A DNA stretch of 64,000 nucleotides from Acanthopleura granulata (Eukaryota > Mollusca > Polyplacophora > Chitonida > Chitonidae). Shown here piece by piece: positions 45,501-53,155 of the stretch. Where the stretch lies: assembly GCA_016165875.1 (NCBI GenBank), contig JABBOT010000004.1, positions 1,674,001 through 1,738,000 on the forward strand. Reading direction: 5' to 3'. Positions within the stretch are counted from its first letter, which is position 1; each line of letters opens with the position of its first letter. The translations under genes were made by a program, and so were the position numbers. Under the pieces are notes generated by a model. The model did no database searches, was not told the origin of the DNA, and was given only the letters and a program-made list of their open reading frames with translations.

Positions 45501-45986
45501 ATCTTTCAAAAACTAGAGGAGATGCAGTCACTAGTAATCACAAACATCACATAATTCATATTTGTGTGTTGTTGATGCTTCACATGTGAATCTGTATGTA
45601 GTCCCTAAAAAAATCTGTGAACTTAGAACCTATCTGATGAAATGAACAAAGAAAGTGGTGGGGATAAAAATTAATTAATGTATCTTAGCAAAGATTTTTC
45701 AAAGGTGTTAATACCTTTTTCCTTTAGGTCAGTAGATGTAATGTTTTGTAAACTTTTATGCTTACAGCGGGAAAGTGGTTAATGTGATAGTTCAGCACGA
45801 TAAACTAGGAGCCTCTCACCAATACCATTGTTGGGAGTTTAAGTCCCGCTCAAATGAAATACTCCTGAGTGCTTGGTGAAACACCAATCAAATGAATAAA
45901 TCCCAAAAATTTATGTTTACAGTGAGATAAACCTGGCCCCGGAGCATGGCAAGAGACTCAAATTTTTCTTGGATTATAAGGAATGA
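24531..45986 (+). CDS. NDC1: NDC1, transmembrane nucleoporin (17 exons, about 562 aa)
   Basis: NDC1 anchors the nuclear pore complex in the pore membrane and recruits ALADIN and Nup53-type partners. Seventeen exons join without a phase conflict. Residues 1-282 hold six membrane segments: ASVVWTVLSVPAFFTVYLLL, a second around FWGTMVTVMTVLGC, HATVFSLASGLITWACTG, FMVCHGILVGFIYHLLFWL, NVCFYLLYFLMG and a sixth around SGTLVYAVLSHATF. Family hallmarks include YLGFLDLHLLTKHSPNRRR with [14 protein letters not shown] (human [25 protein letters not shown]), QLFSAAQTQIWAIQGLSAIV, SYTEDLYGVVQKSLP, and the C-terminus HGKRLKFFLDYKE. Human NDC1 is 674 residues; the shortfall is mostly the disordered linker between exons 11 and 14. 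Introns are filled with SINEs. The first exon encodes only MEGLETWFRRQ. Head-to-head with TAX1BP3. Confidence 0.95.
24765..25250 (+). mobile_element. SINE family A, split by a nested MITE (NDC1 intron 1)
   Basis: The left part ends GTCTGCCAGCAACATGCGG then ATGATCGTGAC. The right part resumes at ATCGTGAC with CATAATGCTGGTCGCTGTCG and the SINE tail. Removing 24811-25165 and one copy of ATCGTGAC restores a continuous SINE, apart from an internal deletion of about 34 bp relative to other copies. Confidence 0.75.
24811..25165. mobile_element. Foldback hAT-like MITE with about 118-bp terminal inverted repeats
   Basis: A 355-bp element flanked by an 8-bp direct repeat ATCGTGAC (24803-24810 and 25166-25173), the target-site duplication size of hAT transposons. 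Arms of about 118 bp (24811-24930 and 25048-25165) are reverse complements at roughly 80 percent identity. A shared core is CATGAACTTCTATG-GACC-GTGCTGGG. No transposase is encoded. Confidence 0.8.
25470..25606 (+). mobile_element. SINE family A, 5'-truncated (NDC1 intron 1)
   Basis: AACCTGTGGATGG to GTGAAATACTCTTGAGTAC, then AAATAAATAAATAAATG; directly upstream of exon 2. Confidence 0.75.
25635..25755 (+). CDS. NDC1: NDC1 exon 2
   Basis: Acceptor ATATTTTTCAG, first membrane segment, then SPLHPMQWIS (human LFHPIQWLS). Ends in phase 1 at ATATCAG|GTACTT. Confidence 0.92.
25756..27723 (+). other. NDC1 intron 2
   Basis: A degenerate dispersed repeat tail near 26130-26215, short GAATGAATGAATGAA (about 26502) and TATGTATGTATGTATG (about 27272) runs. 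Nothing else recognised. Confidence 0.5.
27724..27825 (+). CDS. NDC1: NDC1 exon 3
   Basis: Acceptor ATTATTTCAG, donor ACAG|GTAGTA, phase 1 to 1. Second membrane segment (FWGTMVTVMTVLGCLSVY). Confidence 0.88.
27826..31253 (+). other. NDC1 intron 3
   Basis: Holds dispersed repeat D at 28340-28580, poly-T at about 29620-29639, and a family B-like tail at 30598-30690 (GATATTGCTGATCTGGCGTTAA then CATTCATTCATTC). No exon recognised. Confidence 0.5.
28340..28580 (+). repeat. Dispersed repeat D, copy 1
   Basis: Shares with 35670-35850 the order: TTCGGAACTCAGCATTTCAT, TTTTGCCAGAAATTGTCA, AATTCTAGC-GA-TAATGA, CTGTTTTCCAAA and TTTCA. Both copies lie in NDC1 introns. Confidence 0.6.
31254..31425 (+). 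CDS. NDC1: NDC1 exon 4
   Basis: Acceptor GTCCCCCAG, donor AAAG|GTCAGT, phase 1 to 2. VADVPINRMAALGRL matches human VPSIPCSRLALIGKI; third membrane segment follows. Confidence 0.93.
31752..31950 (+). mobile_element. SINE family A (NDC1 intron 4)
   Basis: GCAGTCGCTGTGAGTACAAG, GGGAAGGTCTGCCAGCAACC, CCACCATAATGCTGGCTGCC and a degraded tail (CCTTGAGTACGTTG). Confidence 0.8.
32062..32185 (+). CDS. NDC1: NDC1 exon 5
   Basis: Acceptor TTTCTTTCAG, donor TACAG|GTTTTA, phase 2 to 0. HVFMVCHGILVGFIYHLLF, then NFMQFPLLQ (human NYLPFPIIQ). Confidence 0.93.
32225..32345 (+). repeat. Dispersed repeat E, copy 1
   Basis: AGCAGGAGTGTGATTATCAC, GAAGACCAGGAGTATGACTTG and CTAGATTCACACTTT recur at 34013-34100 with few changes. 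Confidence 0.7.
32619..32730 (+). CDS. NDC1: NDC1 exon 6
   Basis: NAGNAG acceptor (CTTAG CAG), so the first Gln codon is optional. AKFFQVKSNLWPLMEKSLLF and the fifth membrane segment; donor ATGG|GTAAGG, phase 0 to 1. Confidence 0.92.
32983..33202 (+). mobile_element. SINE family A (NDC1 intron 6)
   Basis: Nearly full: GGGGCTCTGTGGCATGGG head, B-box GTGAGTTCAAGCCC, body and tail CAAATAAATAAATC; part of the middle is missing. Confidence 0.8.
33383..33431 (+). CDS. NDC1: NDC1 exon 7
   Basis: Short exon (49 bp), acceptor TTTACTTTCAG, donor CAAG|GTATAG, phase 1 to 2. GHIPRQWFVRNLYLES parallels the human GYIPKAWI. Confidence 0.88.
33483..33750 (+). mobile_element. SINE family A, nearly full length (NDC1 intron 7)
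   Basis: GGGGCCTCAGTGGCCAGTGG head, GTGAGTTCAAGTCC B-box, body and a slightly degenerate tail (GATAAGCAAATAAG). Confidence 0.82.
34013..34180 (+). repeat. Dispersed repeat E, copy 2
   Basis: Partner of 32225-32345; directly upstream of NDC1 exon 8. It ends with an inverted echo of its start (GGGAGTGTGATAGTATG). Confidence 0.7.
34205..34337 (+). CDS. NDC1: NDC1 exon 8
   Basis: Acceptor TTTGTTGCAG, donor ACTGAG|GTAAGG, phase 2 to 0. Sixth membrane segment, ending FLFKVYNTE (human ILFKIYATE). Confidence 0.93.
34338..34961 (+). other. NDC1 intron 8
   Basis: I see no repeat or gene in it. Intron 9 (35055-35467) is likewise featureless. Confidence 0.5.
34962..35054 (+). CDS. NDC1: NDC1 exon 9
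   Basis: Acceptor TTACATTTTCAG, donor AAAG|GTATGC, 31 codons. PFVFPIETMYEDYKNKCLNN follows the family FPV block. Confidence 0.92.
35468..35549 (+). CDS. NDC1: NDC1 exon 10
   Basis: Acceptor GTTAACAG, donor CCAG|GTTGGT, phase 0 to 1. YLGFLDLHLLTKHSPNRRRQ is a family hallmark. Confidence 0.94.
35670..35850 (+). repeat. Dispersed repeat D, copy 2 (NDC1 intron 10)
   Basis: Partner of 28340-28580, with TTTTTTGCCAGAAATTGTCA and AAATCTAGCAGAGTAATGAG. Confidence 0.6.
36215..36300 (+). mobile_element. SINE family A 3' fragment (NDC1 intron 10)
   Basis: GTGAAATGTTCTTGAGTATG, GCATAAAACACCAATCAAAT, AAATAAATC, ending about 80 bp before exon 11. Confidence 0.75.
36381..36524 (+). CDS. NDC1: NDC1 exon 11
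   Basis: Acceptor TTCTTCGCAAG, donor AAAGG|GTAAAT, phase 1 to 1. Completes [14 protein letters not shown], then a linker (TLTKNLEDNNLKAFAAPP). Confidence 0.93.
37056..37331 (-). mobile_element. SINE family A, best full-length copy (NDC1 intron 11)
   Basis: Read on the minus strand: GGTGCCTCCGTGGCTCAGTT, GGTTAGCGTGCTATCGCAGC (A-box region), GTGAGTTCAAGACC (B-box), body, TTGAGGACGGTGTAAAACACC, and an (AAAT)n tail. The head resembles a tRNA with an extended internal region, so it is a Pol III-type SINE. It is the only clearly antisense copy inside NDC1. Confidence 0.9.
39137..39235 (+). pseudogene. THAP zinc-finger N-terminal fragment
   Basis: The ATG at 39137 opens a frame with MLTCAAVGCQNVSE, then RNLSFHRLPL. 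This matches the start of THAP domains: a Cys-x4-Cys pair, then LSFHRxP about 20 residues later. The later Trp and the Cys-x2-His pair are absent because homology stops near 39235. THAP domains occur in transcription factors and in P-element-type transposases, so this is a decayed exon or transposon fragment in NDC1 intron 11. Confidence 0.5.
39236..39400 (-). pseudogene. Ser/Asp-rich coding-like fragment, opposite strand to the THAP piece
   Basis: The minus-strand frame reads ADPSSSSDDSECNLGLQGYQ, then ESSSSTDASSSSDWEPG, about 55 residues with strong acidic-serine bias. Composition recalls the N-terminal part of invertebrate P2X7-like zinc-binding proteins, often found in repeats; this is a weak resemblance only. 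It abuts the plus-strand THAP fragment. Confidence 0.3.
40209..40371 (+). repeat. NDC1: Tandem repeat (about 51 bp, 3 units) carrying copies of the NDC1 exon 12 acceptor
   Basis: CATTATTTCAGGA or a variant occurs at 40209, 40260, 40311 and 40361, separated by (C/T)TTCAGTG-TC-TGTCTGTACA-TTG. Each copy ends like a 3' splice site (TTATTTCAAG, TTATTTCAG, TTATTTTAG, TTATTTCAG). The last is the acceptor used for exon 12. Confidence 0.85.
40372..40425 (+). CDS. NDC1: NDC1 exon 12 (linker)
   Basis: 54 bp between CATTATTTCAG and TACAG|GTCAGG. Read in the phase delivered by exon 11 it gives GPLGVSTLNFRGSGPSIT. The plus-one frame is also open, so homology cannot confirm the frame; only continuity through exon 13 does. 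Confidence 0.6.
40426..40939 (+). other. NDC1 intron 12
   Basis: Nothing recognised. An open frame of 133 codons (40500-40901) has no splice support and no family resemblance. Confidence 0.5.
40940..40977 (+). CDS. NDC1: NDC1 exon 13 (linker)
   Basis: 38 bp, acceptor GATTTCTTACAG, donor CAGCAG|GTAGAT, phase 1 to 0. Only this frame joins exon 12 to exon 14 without a stop (DTSYLKPGQNGQQ). Confidence 0.6.
41185..41400 (+). mobile_element. SINE family A (NDC1 intron 13)
   Basis: CAAGTGCCTCTCACCAATGTGG, GCGTTCAAGTCC, body, tail TTGAGTACGGCGTAAAACACC. Confidence 0.85.
41876..42110 (+). mobile_element. SINE family A (NDC1 intron 13)
   Basis: GTGTAGCACAGCATAATGACC, GTGAGTTCAAGTCC, body and tail CAAATACATAAATGAATAAG. 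Confidence 0.85.
42332..42477 (+). mobile_element. SINE family A, 5'-truncated (NDC1 intron 13)
   Basis: GGGTCTGCCAGTAACCTGTGG to CAATCAAGTAAATAAATAAATG, ending about 25 bp before the exon 14 acceptor. Confidence 0.85.
42502..42616 (+). CDS. NDC1: NDC1 exon 14
   Basis: Acceptor GATATTTTTCAG, donor CCAAG|GTAAGT, phase 0 to 1. LLDNLKKRPVLKYMFGDLPE matches the human NFLSKRVLIMYFFSKHPE block. Confidence 0.93.
42617..43004 (+). other. NDC1 intron 14
   Basis: No repeat or gene recognised. Confidence 0.5.
43005..43105 (+). CDS. NDC1: NDC1 exon 15
   Basis: Acceptor GTGCGTTCAG, donor AAGAG|GTAAGA, phase 1 to 0. GLSAIVAHSYTEDLYGVVQK matches human GLSHLVAASFTEDRFGVVQ. Confidence 0.95.
43106..44620 (+). 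repeat. NDC1 intron 15, containing a duplicated segment of about 200 bp
   Basis: About 43325-43580 and 44290-44470 share TCAAGAGCGTTTGA, CAT-ATTTGTGGAT, GCA-TTGGTGA-ATT, TGCAATTTTT, TTATCATTT and GACACT-AGTTTTTGAC, as two diverged direct copies. The rest is featureless. Confidence 0.5.
44621..44772 (+). CDS. NDC1: NDC1 exon 16
   Basis: Acceptor TCTCCCAACAG, donor TTAAG|GTAACA, phase 0 to 2. NVEKHFKL, then LRTSLKMSLYRIINTFGNHL (human [20 protein letters not shown]). Confidence 0.95.
44840..44966 (+). mobile_element. SINE family A, 5'-truncated (NDC1 intron 16)
   Basis: TTTCCCCCAGGCCTTGCCTGG, GTGAAATATTCTTGAGTATGG, AAATAAATAAATAAATAA. Confidence 0.8.
45127..45333 (+). mobile_element. SINE family A (NDC1 intron 16)
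   Basis: Head GCGACCTCCGTGGCCTACG, A-box region GAGGTTAGCGTGCTAGTGC, B-box GTGTGTTCAAGCCC; truncated tail. Confidence 0.85.
45768..45903 (+). mobile_element. SINE family A, internally deleted, abutting NDC1 exon 17
   Basis: Head and B-box (GTTGGGAGTTTAAGTCCCGC) joined directly to the tail (TGAAATACTCCTGAGTGCTTG, CAAATGAATAAATC). Its 3' end is about 20 bp from the exon 17 acceptor. Confidence 0.8.
45923..45986 (+). CDS. NDC1: NDC1 exon 17 (terminal)
   Basis: Acceptor TTATGTTTACAG; EINLAPEHGKRLKFFLDYKE and TGA at 45984-45986. A SINE ends only about 20 bp upstream of the acceptor. Confidence 0.93.
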
Positions 45987-46931
45987 GCTGTGCAATGGTT
46001 TGACTGGACTTGCCCAGGAACTGTTTATTTCAGTCTGATCCGAGGAATTCATCCAGGATACTGATGGATAGTAGCCAACTTGGATGTGCAACTGTAGTAC
46101 GGTCTGCCCACTGATTGCAGATGCGAACATAATTCATTGATGGCATCCACATCTGTAATTATTGCAGATGATGTTTTGTCTGGGCCTGCACTGGTTGCTG
46201 GTGTGTAAGGTAAACCCAGGTGTTAATGTGCAGACAGTCTCATGAACCATGTAATGTTAGTGCGTCCCAACTACATGAGGATGATATTGTTATTAAGTTC
46301 CATGTGCCAGTGATGGGAAATCATCAGCTTTGTTACATGCCATTTCCTACCATTGGCGGGAGGATATATGCATAAAATTTAGGTGATATTAACAGATGTA
46401 AAATATGTCTCAAGAATGAAAGTACTGTTTTCATTTCTTGGATATCATTTTACTTAAAACCATAATCTTTGTACATGTAGTAGATTTCCTTCACGTATTC
46501 ATAATGTTGTGAACCTGTCACAAAACCTGTTCTACATCTGTCAGTAAAGTCTCTAACTGCTGGTGGGCAGAAAACTAGCAGTAAATTCTTACCTAAAAAA
46601 GGCACACATACATGTATTTATTCATGTAAAAAAAATTGCAAAGATTCTGGGCAAAGTAAATGATGTTATGATTCTTGACAAAGCGTATCCCTTGATATAT
46701 GTAGTAATTAAACATGAAAATAATGATATTGTAAATGAAGGTGTGACTTGTGCCAAAGGCAAGATGCCGACTGTGACTTCTGTAATCTATGCATTTATGG
46801 TGCTACTTATGTATGTGGTTATTGAAATGTGTAAAAGTTTACATATAGAATAATCATGTAACAATGCTGTTTTTATCCCAGTGTGAAAAATTAAACAAAA
46901 ACCATCCCACGGGAATATTTTGCACTGGTTA

Positions 46932-47187
46932 CGGAGGCCGAATTGTTAACTTGCTAGCAAATCACAGTGACACAGTACCCTCTCGGCAAAGCAGTCGCCC
47001 TGAGTCCAGCTCATGCTGGCTTCCTCTCCAGTTGTATGTGGGGAGGTCTGCCAGCAACCTGTGGATGGCTATTGGTTTCCTCTAAGCCCTGCTTGGTTTC
47101 CTCACATCATAAATGCTGGCCTCCATTCTATAGGTAAAATATTTTTCAGTAAGAACACCAATAAAAATAAATACATAAGTAAATAAA
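46932..47187 (+). mobile_element. SINE family A, nearly full length
   Basis: ACGGAGGCCGAATTGTTAAC head, GCCCTGAGTCCAGCTCATGC, GAGGTCTGCCAGCAACCTGTGG, tail AATAAAAATAAATACATAAG. Confidence 0.8.
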
Positions 47188-47828
47188 TATATTGTTCCAT
47201 AGACTGTGTGTAAAACCAAGCTTCTTATGTTGTCTTCATCTTGTTTGACTTCTTGTTGATGATGTTACAATGTTTTCTCTGTACTACATCAAATAATCAC
47301 AGGAGAATAGAATTCTTCTCTTCACCATGGTCTATTTTCTCAAAATAAAGTGAATTTAACTGTCTTTGCGTGTTTTGCCAGGGACATTATGTCTGGTGCT
47401 TGTTGCAACTTCTTTGTAAAACTGGCCCCAGGAGAATGAAGTAATTTTCTGTGACTATGGGCGTGGTATAAATTAGCCCTCCCGAGTCTCACTGCGTGCC
47501 CCATCTTCATTTTTTATGAAAGGACTGATGCCCTGGATTGAGGGGCTGGTCAAGTGCTGGTCCAGTGTGGGGATTGTCCTGACAAAATTAGCAACAAGAA
47601 AAATACAATGGTATCCACAAAGTAGCGTGAAATGATATACTTCTGTGGTTTTGGTTGTAGTCAAATTGTCCACCCATTACCTAAATATCATGAGAACCGA
47701 TTCATGCTCAGATATGATTATAAAGTTTGCTGAATTTGTCTTGTTTCATTTACAGAAATCCTAGCGAATATGAACATATATGTGAACAAATCCTGTTTAG
47801 CTCGCGAGATTAACCCAGTTTTGGCGAA

Positions 47829-47962
47829 ACAAGAGTGGGTGCTCTCGCAAAATAACGCTAAAAAGACTTGATTTCCGGTAGTCGGGACAACTGCAACATT
47901 CTACGGTATGGTACGTCTGATAGTGTTATTTTGCGTTACTTTGCGAAAGCGCCCACTCATGT
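47829..47962. mobile_element. Foldback element, family G relative
   Basis: Arms 47829-47858 (ACAAGAGTGGGTGCTCTCGC then AAAATAACGC) and 47933-47962 are reverse complements with few mismatches and a 74-bp spacer. The left arm plus its flank GTTTTGGCGA matches one arm of 22541-22744. Confidence 0.65.
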
Positions 47963-48758
47963 CCATGGCCACATAATATATTTATTCTACCTCCATGGCT
48001 ACACGAATTCGGATAATTTCGAAATTTGACACACATTGGTACATGTAGAGTATAGCAGCTTAAAAAGCACTGAGAAAAGGTTACCTACGTTCCAGCAATC
48101 GTCTCAATAAACTATTTGTCAGAAACGTGTCTATTTGACGTATAACTCCGCCACAAAAACGACATTTTCACCCAACTGTCGAGCAGAAGTTTTGCGACAG
48201 TTGGTCACCAATTACAACTCGACTTGCATGTCAACCTGCTGAACCCTGTGCCTCTTTTTGGCCGATCCTGTTACGAGAGAGCCGTAAGTCCTTCAACGCG
48301 TCATCAGCTGCGTTTGTTTACAGGTGAAGATTACTGAGCTTTGTGTGCATGATTCATTTCCACTTTGCAGTTTGCAGTTTTTTGGTAATTTTTAAACATT
48401 CATGTAACGTACAACGCTGGTGGCGGGGTTAACGGGAAAATGAGAAAAATACCTAAATACATGTCATGCTGTAATAACGCAAAAATACATACTATTTGGG
48501 TGACCATGCCCCTAGCCAGTTCTATACAAATAGGTCTACTTATGTTTAAAACGTTTATTATAGGCATACTTGTTAAAATTATTTTAGGCATATGTATATA
48601 CTGTGACAATACTTTTGTACATACGTACAGTTCTTGGGTATACATAAATGCAAATAAAACATATATTGCATATTACAAACATTACAAACTGAATATTTAC
48701 ACATGTACAAAACAATTGCGCATATCTGTCTAATAACCTAAACATTTATTCTACTTTC

Positions 48759-48850
48759 GGGGCCTCCATGGCATTGTGGTAAGCAAGCTCGCACAGCACA
48801 ATGATTCGGGAACCCCTCACCAATGCTAACGCTGTGAGTTCAAGGCCTGT
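48759..48850 (+). mobile_element. SINE family A, head only
   Basis: GGGGCCTCCATGGCATTGTGG, GCACAGCACAATGATTCGGG, GCTGTGAGTTCAAGGCC; stops after the B-box. Confidence 0.7.
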
Positions 48851-49247
48851 ATATTTTATGAAAAGAACTGCTACCTATAGAATATTATTAAACGTTTGAG
48901 TCATTAAAACTAAGAGTGGCAAGTGCAGAACACACTTTTATAACTTTCAAAAGTTTAATTCAGGGAAAGAAAACAATCTTTGATAATTAGTAGTCATCTC
49001 TCCGTGATGTTTGTTGTTTTCTTTCACTTTACTTCTACTTTACTTCTTTTCACTTTACCTCAAGCTATCAGTGACACATCCGTGGTCGTTGTACATGACG
49101 ATTTAGACGTTACATAAGCTTATATACTCGTGAAAATGCAACCATGTTATGATTAAGCTAACATAATGATTAAGCTAACATAATAAGTTCTGTGTGGGGC
49201 CCGATAGTGCCCCCATCCTTTTCGCCACCCCCAGCCCACGTATAATT

Positions 49248-49445
49248 AAATTTATTTATTTATTTATTTTTTCTTTCTTTCTTTCTTTCTTTCTTTCTTT
49301 GATTTGACACAGTGTTCTGTGCCGTGCTCAAGAACATTTCATTTATACGACGGCGACCAGCATTATGATGGGAGGATGTTGGGGAAACCTACGACAATCC
49401 GCCGGTTACTGGCAGACCTACAACTTACGACCGAAGAGGAAGCAT
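49248..49445 (-). mobile_element. SINE family A, minus orientation, with (CTTT)n in its tail
   Basis: TTTATTTATTTATTT plus (CTTT)n at about 49270-49300, then GTGCTCAAGAACATTTCATTT and ACGACGGCGACCAGCATTATG. Confidence 0.8.
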
Positions 49446-50347
49446 AATTCATATGTAAGGGAATACATAATTAGCTAATAACACAAGAACAGCTGCCTGA
49501 TAAATTCATTTCGTGGTAATATTTTGAACAAGAGTCAAATTCCGTGTATATATTTATGTAAATATATATACATGTTTAGGCGTACACAAAACAAGAAGTG
49601 CATGGTGACGCGTAAAACGCATATGCTAAAATGCCACGAGTTTAGAAATAAACGCTTAAAGCGATACAACAAAGTGCCAGCTGCATCTCGGCTGCAGACT
49701 GCACAGATAATGCTAGATTCCAAGATATTTGATATATTTATCACGCAGAGTGTGTATATAGAGAATTCAGAATTTATATACATATACACATGAATGTGTA
49801 TATCACACACTGAACTCCGAACAATTCAGCTGCATATGTGAGCGTAAAAGCAAGGCTGTGAAATGCAAAGTTGTCTAGCATTAAGCTGACCCCATGCGAC
49901 GGATAGAAATGAACACGGGCCTGTGGTTCAACCTAGAGTGAATTGAATGAACAAACTTATTGGATTTTTACTGGACGAAATTTTCAGTGCGTAGCAACGA
50001 CTACCAAAAAGCCAACGCCGTTGCTAAGAAATGGTTGGGGTATCCATGGCTACAAATGCGTCGGCAAACAAATCTCATTCACATGGGCTCGTTTGCTGGG
50101 GTGCATTGCTCTATTAACTAGAACAGTTGGGCATGGGTGATAGAACCCGACTTGTGCATATAGGCACATTCGAGAATACGAACGCCTATATTTTAAACAC
50201 AAATCTCTACATAGGTTTGTTAAGACACGCACGCATATATATGCCTAACATAGACATGTGTTTATATGTGTGCTTGCTTCAAGCAAGGGAAACACGTAGT
50301 TTTGCTCTTGATTTTGGTGTTTCAGGTAATGATCGAAAGATGTATAA

Positions 50348-50596
50348 TTTATTTGATTAGTGTTTTACGCTGTGCTCAAGAATATCTCAACTATACAACG
50401 ATGGCCAGTAATATATGTGGTGGGAGGAAACCGAGCAGAGTCCGGGTGAAACCCACAACCATCCACAAGTTGCTAGACCACGTTTGGCCGGAGAGGAAGT
50501 CAGCATGCATGAGCTAGACTTGACCTCACGTCACCAACTGCATTGGTGAGAGGCTATTGGGTCATTCATAGGCTGGGCTAACATGCTAGCCCCATA
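50348..50596 (-). mobile_element. SINE family A, minus orientation, nearly full length
   Basis: TTTATTTGATTAGTGTTTTACGC through GGTGGGAGGAAACCGAGCAG to GAGAGGCTATTGGGTCATTC and GGGCTAACATGCTAGCCCC. Confidence 0.85.
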
Positions 50597-51094
50597 TATA
50601 TTGTGCATACGGGTACAACATGTATAGGGGAAATTTGTGATGCAGGACTAAACCATTAGCAACGACCTTTTGTAAGTCCAAGTAATGATCGGTGGGGCAC
50701 ACCAATGAGGAAGCTCGTAAAACTCCTTCCCGCCTTTAACAAAATGGTCCAACATAGTGCACTGTTTTGTTCTTTGTGGTAGTACGTCATACCTTTAGGA
50801 GTGTGAATGTTCACATAACATATACAGGTAGTGCACAAACACTACGGCGTCATTACAGGAAATAAAGCTTTATTCCTGTGGTTTGGACGCTTCGATCTAC
50901 ATATATGTAGCTTGTCAGCCTCCCATTGGATAACGATGCATATATGCCTTATAACTCTGGTCCCGAGAAGAAACTGCCACAATAAACTTGGCATAGCAGT
51001 CCATAATGACAAAATATTTTCATAGCCGGCACTGGCTTTATCAGTGAGAGTAAAATATACTCGTACAAATGCAAGCCAATCTACCATTAGAACA

Positions 51095-51150
51095 CCAGAA
51101 GGACTCCTTGTCGTCATATGACTGAAATGTTATATACGACGTTAAACCCT
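51095..51150 (+). repeat. Dispersed repeat tail fragment (family B-like)
   Basis: CATATGACTGAAATGTTATA followed by TACGACGTTAAACCCTAACC, a common 3' end of molluscan dispersed repeats. Confidence 0.4.
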
Positions 51151-52765
51151 AACCCCTTCAGTAGAACAAGATCTCGATGTTGTCGATACGGTCGTTTGTA
51201 TACAGCCTGTACACTTCTCGCTAAACATGAACGATATATCTCAACTACAAGAAGGTCATGGAGTATTTCATTAGGGATAATTATACAAAAACTACAGCAC
51301 TGGTGGTTAAACCAGAGCATCTGTGATAGTTAGCAATTGGCCACACGTATACATTATAACAGCTGAAATCCGCCTCGTCAATTGCAGTTGTATGTAGCGG
51401 GGTCCTTTTTTTCTCTGACAACTCTTAGAAAGTAGCAAGTTAAATGTCCAAGTTATGTGTAGCTTAAGCGGTATTATGTTAAAAAATTACAGTGGTATTA
51501 AGTGCATGCGATATACATAAGATGTTCATGGTGTGGTACTATTCAAAATACTGTGTTGTGAACATCACATTTGATAAATATTTACGTGAAAACAATACAA
51601 CGAAGCCTCGAGCGGGAACTCTCGGACCATGCGCCAGTGTGAGTAAGGTATGCAGCAGACCCCCTATAGATACTTCAGACTACAGTATGCATGCAGAGTA
51701 ACGCGTAAAGGCTTGTAGCATAATATTTAGTTTTAACTCTTCAATTAACATAATCTTGTGACAATGTGTGTGCAACAATTAAAGGCTATACAACAGAGCT
51801 ATACAATTTCCTACGACCTTTGCAATTCGTCAAGGTCGTGGTCAATCAAGGACGGTTAACCCCGAATACCAATTGATACCCCAAAAATTGCAATGACATC
51901 AAGATTGACCCATGAACTCCTAATTGCAGGACTCCTGCAATTAAAGACACTGTGTCAAAAATGTGACATTTTGCGAAAAAGTTTAAGATTATGTAGTCAG
52001 CATACAGATCGCCGTCGGTTTCAGGGCCTTGCGATCGCTACATGGCGATATACATGTGTTCAGATACAGCGAGTTTCCCCAATGATTCCACAGTACTAAT
52101 CGCGCAATCAATCCACGATTCACGACTACATCGATTTCTCACTTGTACGTCGTCTTAAAAGGAAAGACAACACACGACCAAATGTATATATGTGTCAATA
52201 CAGAATTCCATTCAAAAAACGTCTTCTTATTTTTGTGGTGTGGGATAACCGAGATATCGCAGTTCAAAGTAAGCAAAATGGCCCAGGCAGGAAAATCAGA
52301 CAGACCGCCATGCTCTCAATTTTAACCAATCATGGGCGACATATTTGTACCAACCGGGAAGGCATGTGTTTCCACTGTGACGTCACCCGTTCCTAGGTTA
52401 CCATTTTCCCATGTAGAAGTTGTATTAAATCAACTGTTTTCCTTCCCATTACGCGCTAAAGTGGTCGTAGAACACGTTTGCGGTTAATCCCAAGGTCTCA
52501 ACCAGGAGGCCACAATGCGTGGCCTAATTGGAATAATAATGGAGCCCGTAATTCACACACAAAGGAGTGTCTCTGGTACTGAAGAAAGTAGGATACGGAT
52601 TTCGGTTTTCGGTTTCTCTAAAATGGCGTATATCATGGCCGCGTAAGAATTCCAGGTTAAAAGGCGATTTATAGATTTACCACGCACGTCAAAAAGATAT
52701 GCCTGTGCCCATTTAAGTTAGTATGGACCCCTCGTTTGAAAAAAAAAAACAAGCAAACTTTGGTT

Positions 52766-52807
52766 ATACTTTTAATTAATTAAATGTAATTAATTTAATT
52801 AATTAAT
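52766..52807. repeat. TTAATTAA-rich AT block
   Basis: Clustered overlapping TTAATTAA / TAATTAAT sites, including TTTTAATTAATTAAATG and TTAATTTAATTAATTAATG. Confidence 0.7.
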
Positions 52808-53094
52808 GTACATGTGCATGACTTGGGCTTAACTGACCTGGCATTCGCACTTAACATGTTTCATATGCAAGTCGGTATAGAAGGGTATAATTGTGACTAT
52901 ATATCAGGCACATACACACACTCTCAATGTATTCCATATTAAAACGATAGGCAATAAGTTCATACGATGTAACACACCGCGAATGTGAATTGAAAAACTT
53001 GCATAAACATTGATGACAGTGACTGATTCTTCTTACACTTGTCTACTCCGATCCTCTCGGTGGCCTATTGGTTATTGTTTTTATCAATTTCATT

Positions 53095-53155
53095 GCATGG
53101 TTAATGACGCCGTACTCAAGAGTATTTCACAGTTATAGGCCTATACGAAAGGATT
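53095..53155 (-). mobile_element. SINE family A tail remnant
   Basis: ATGACGCCGTACTCAAGAGT then ATTTCACAGTTATAGG match the reversed SINE tail. Confidence 0.45.

Noticed and set aside
46563..46853. Plus-strand 96-codon frame downstream of NDC1
   Set aside because: Starts without ATG, Lys/Ile/Val-rich AT-driven composition, no homology recognised.
48759..48850. tRNA gene
   Set aside because: The A/B-box-like sequence is a truncated SINE head; it lacks a foldable acceptor stem and continues as SINE in other copies.
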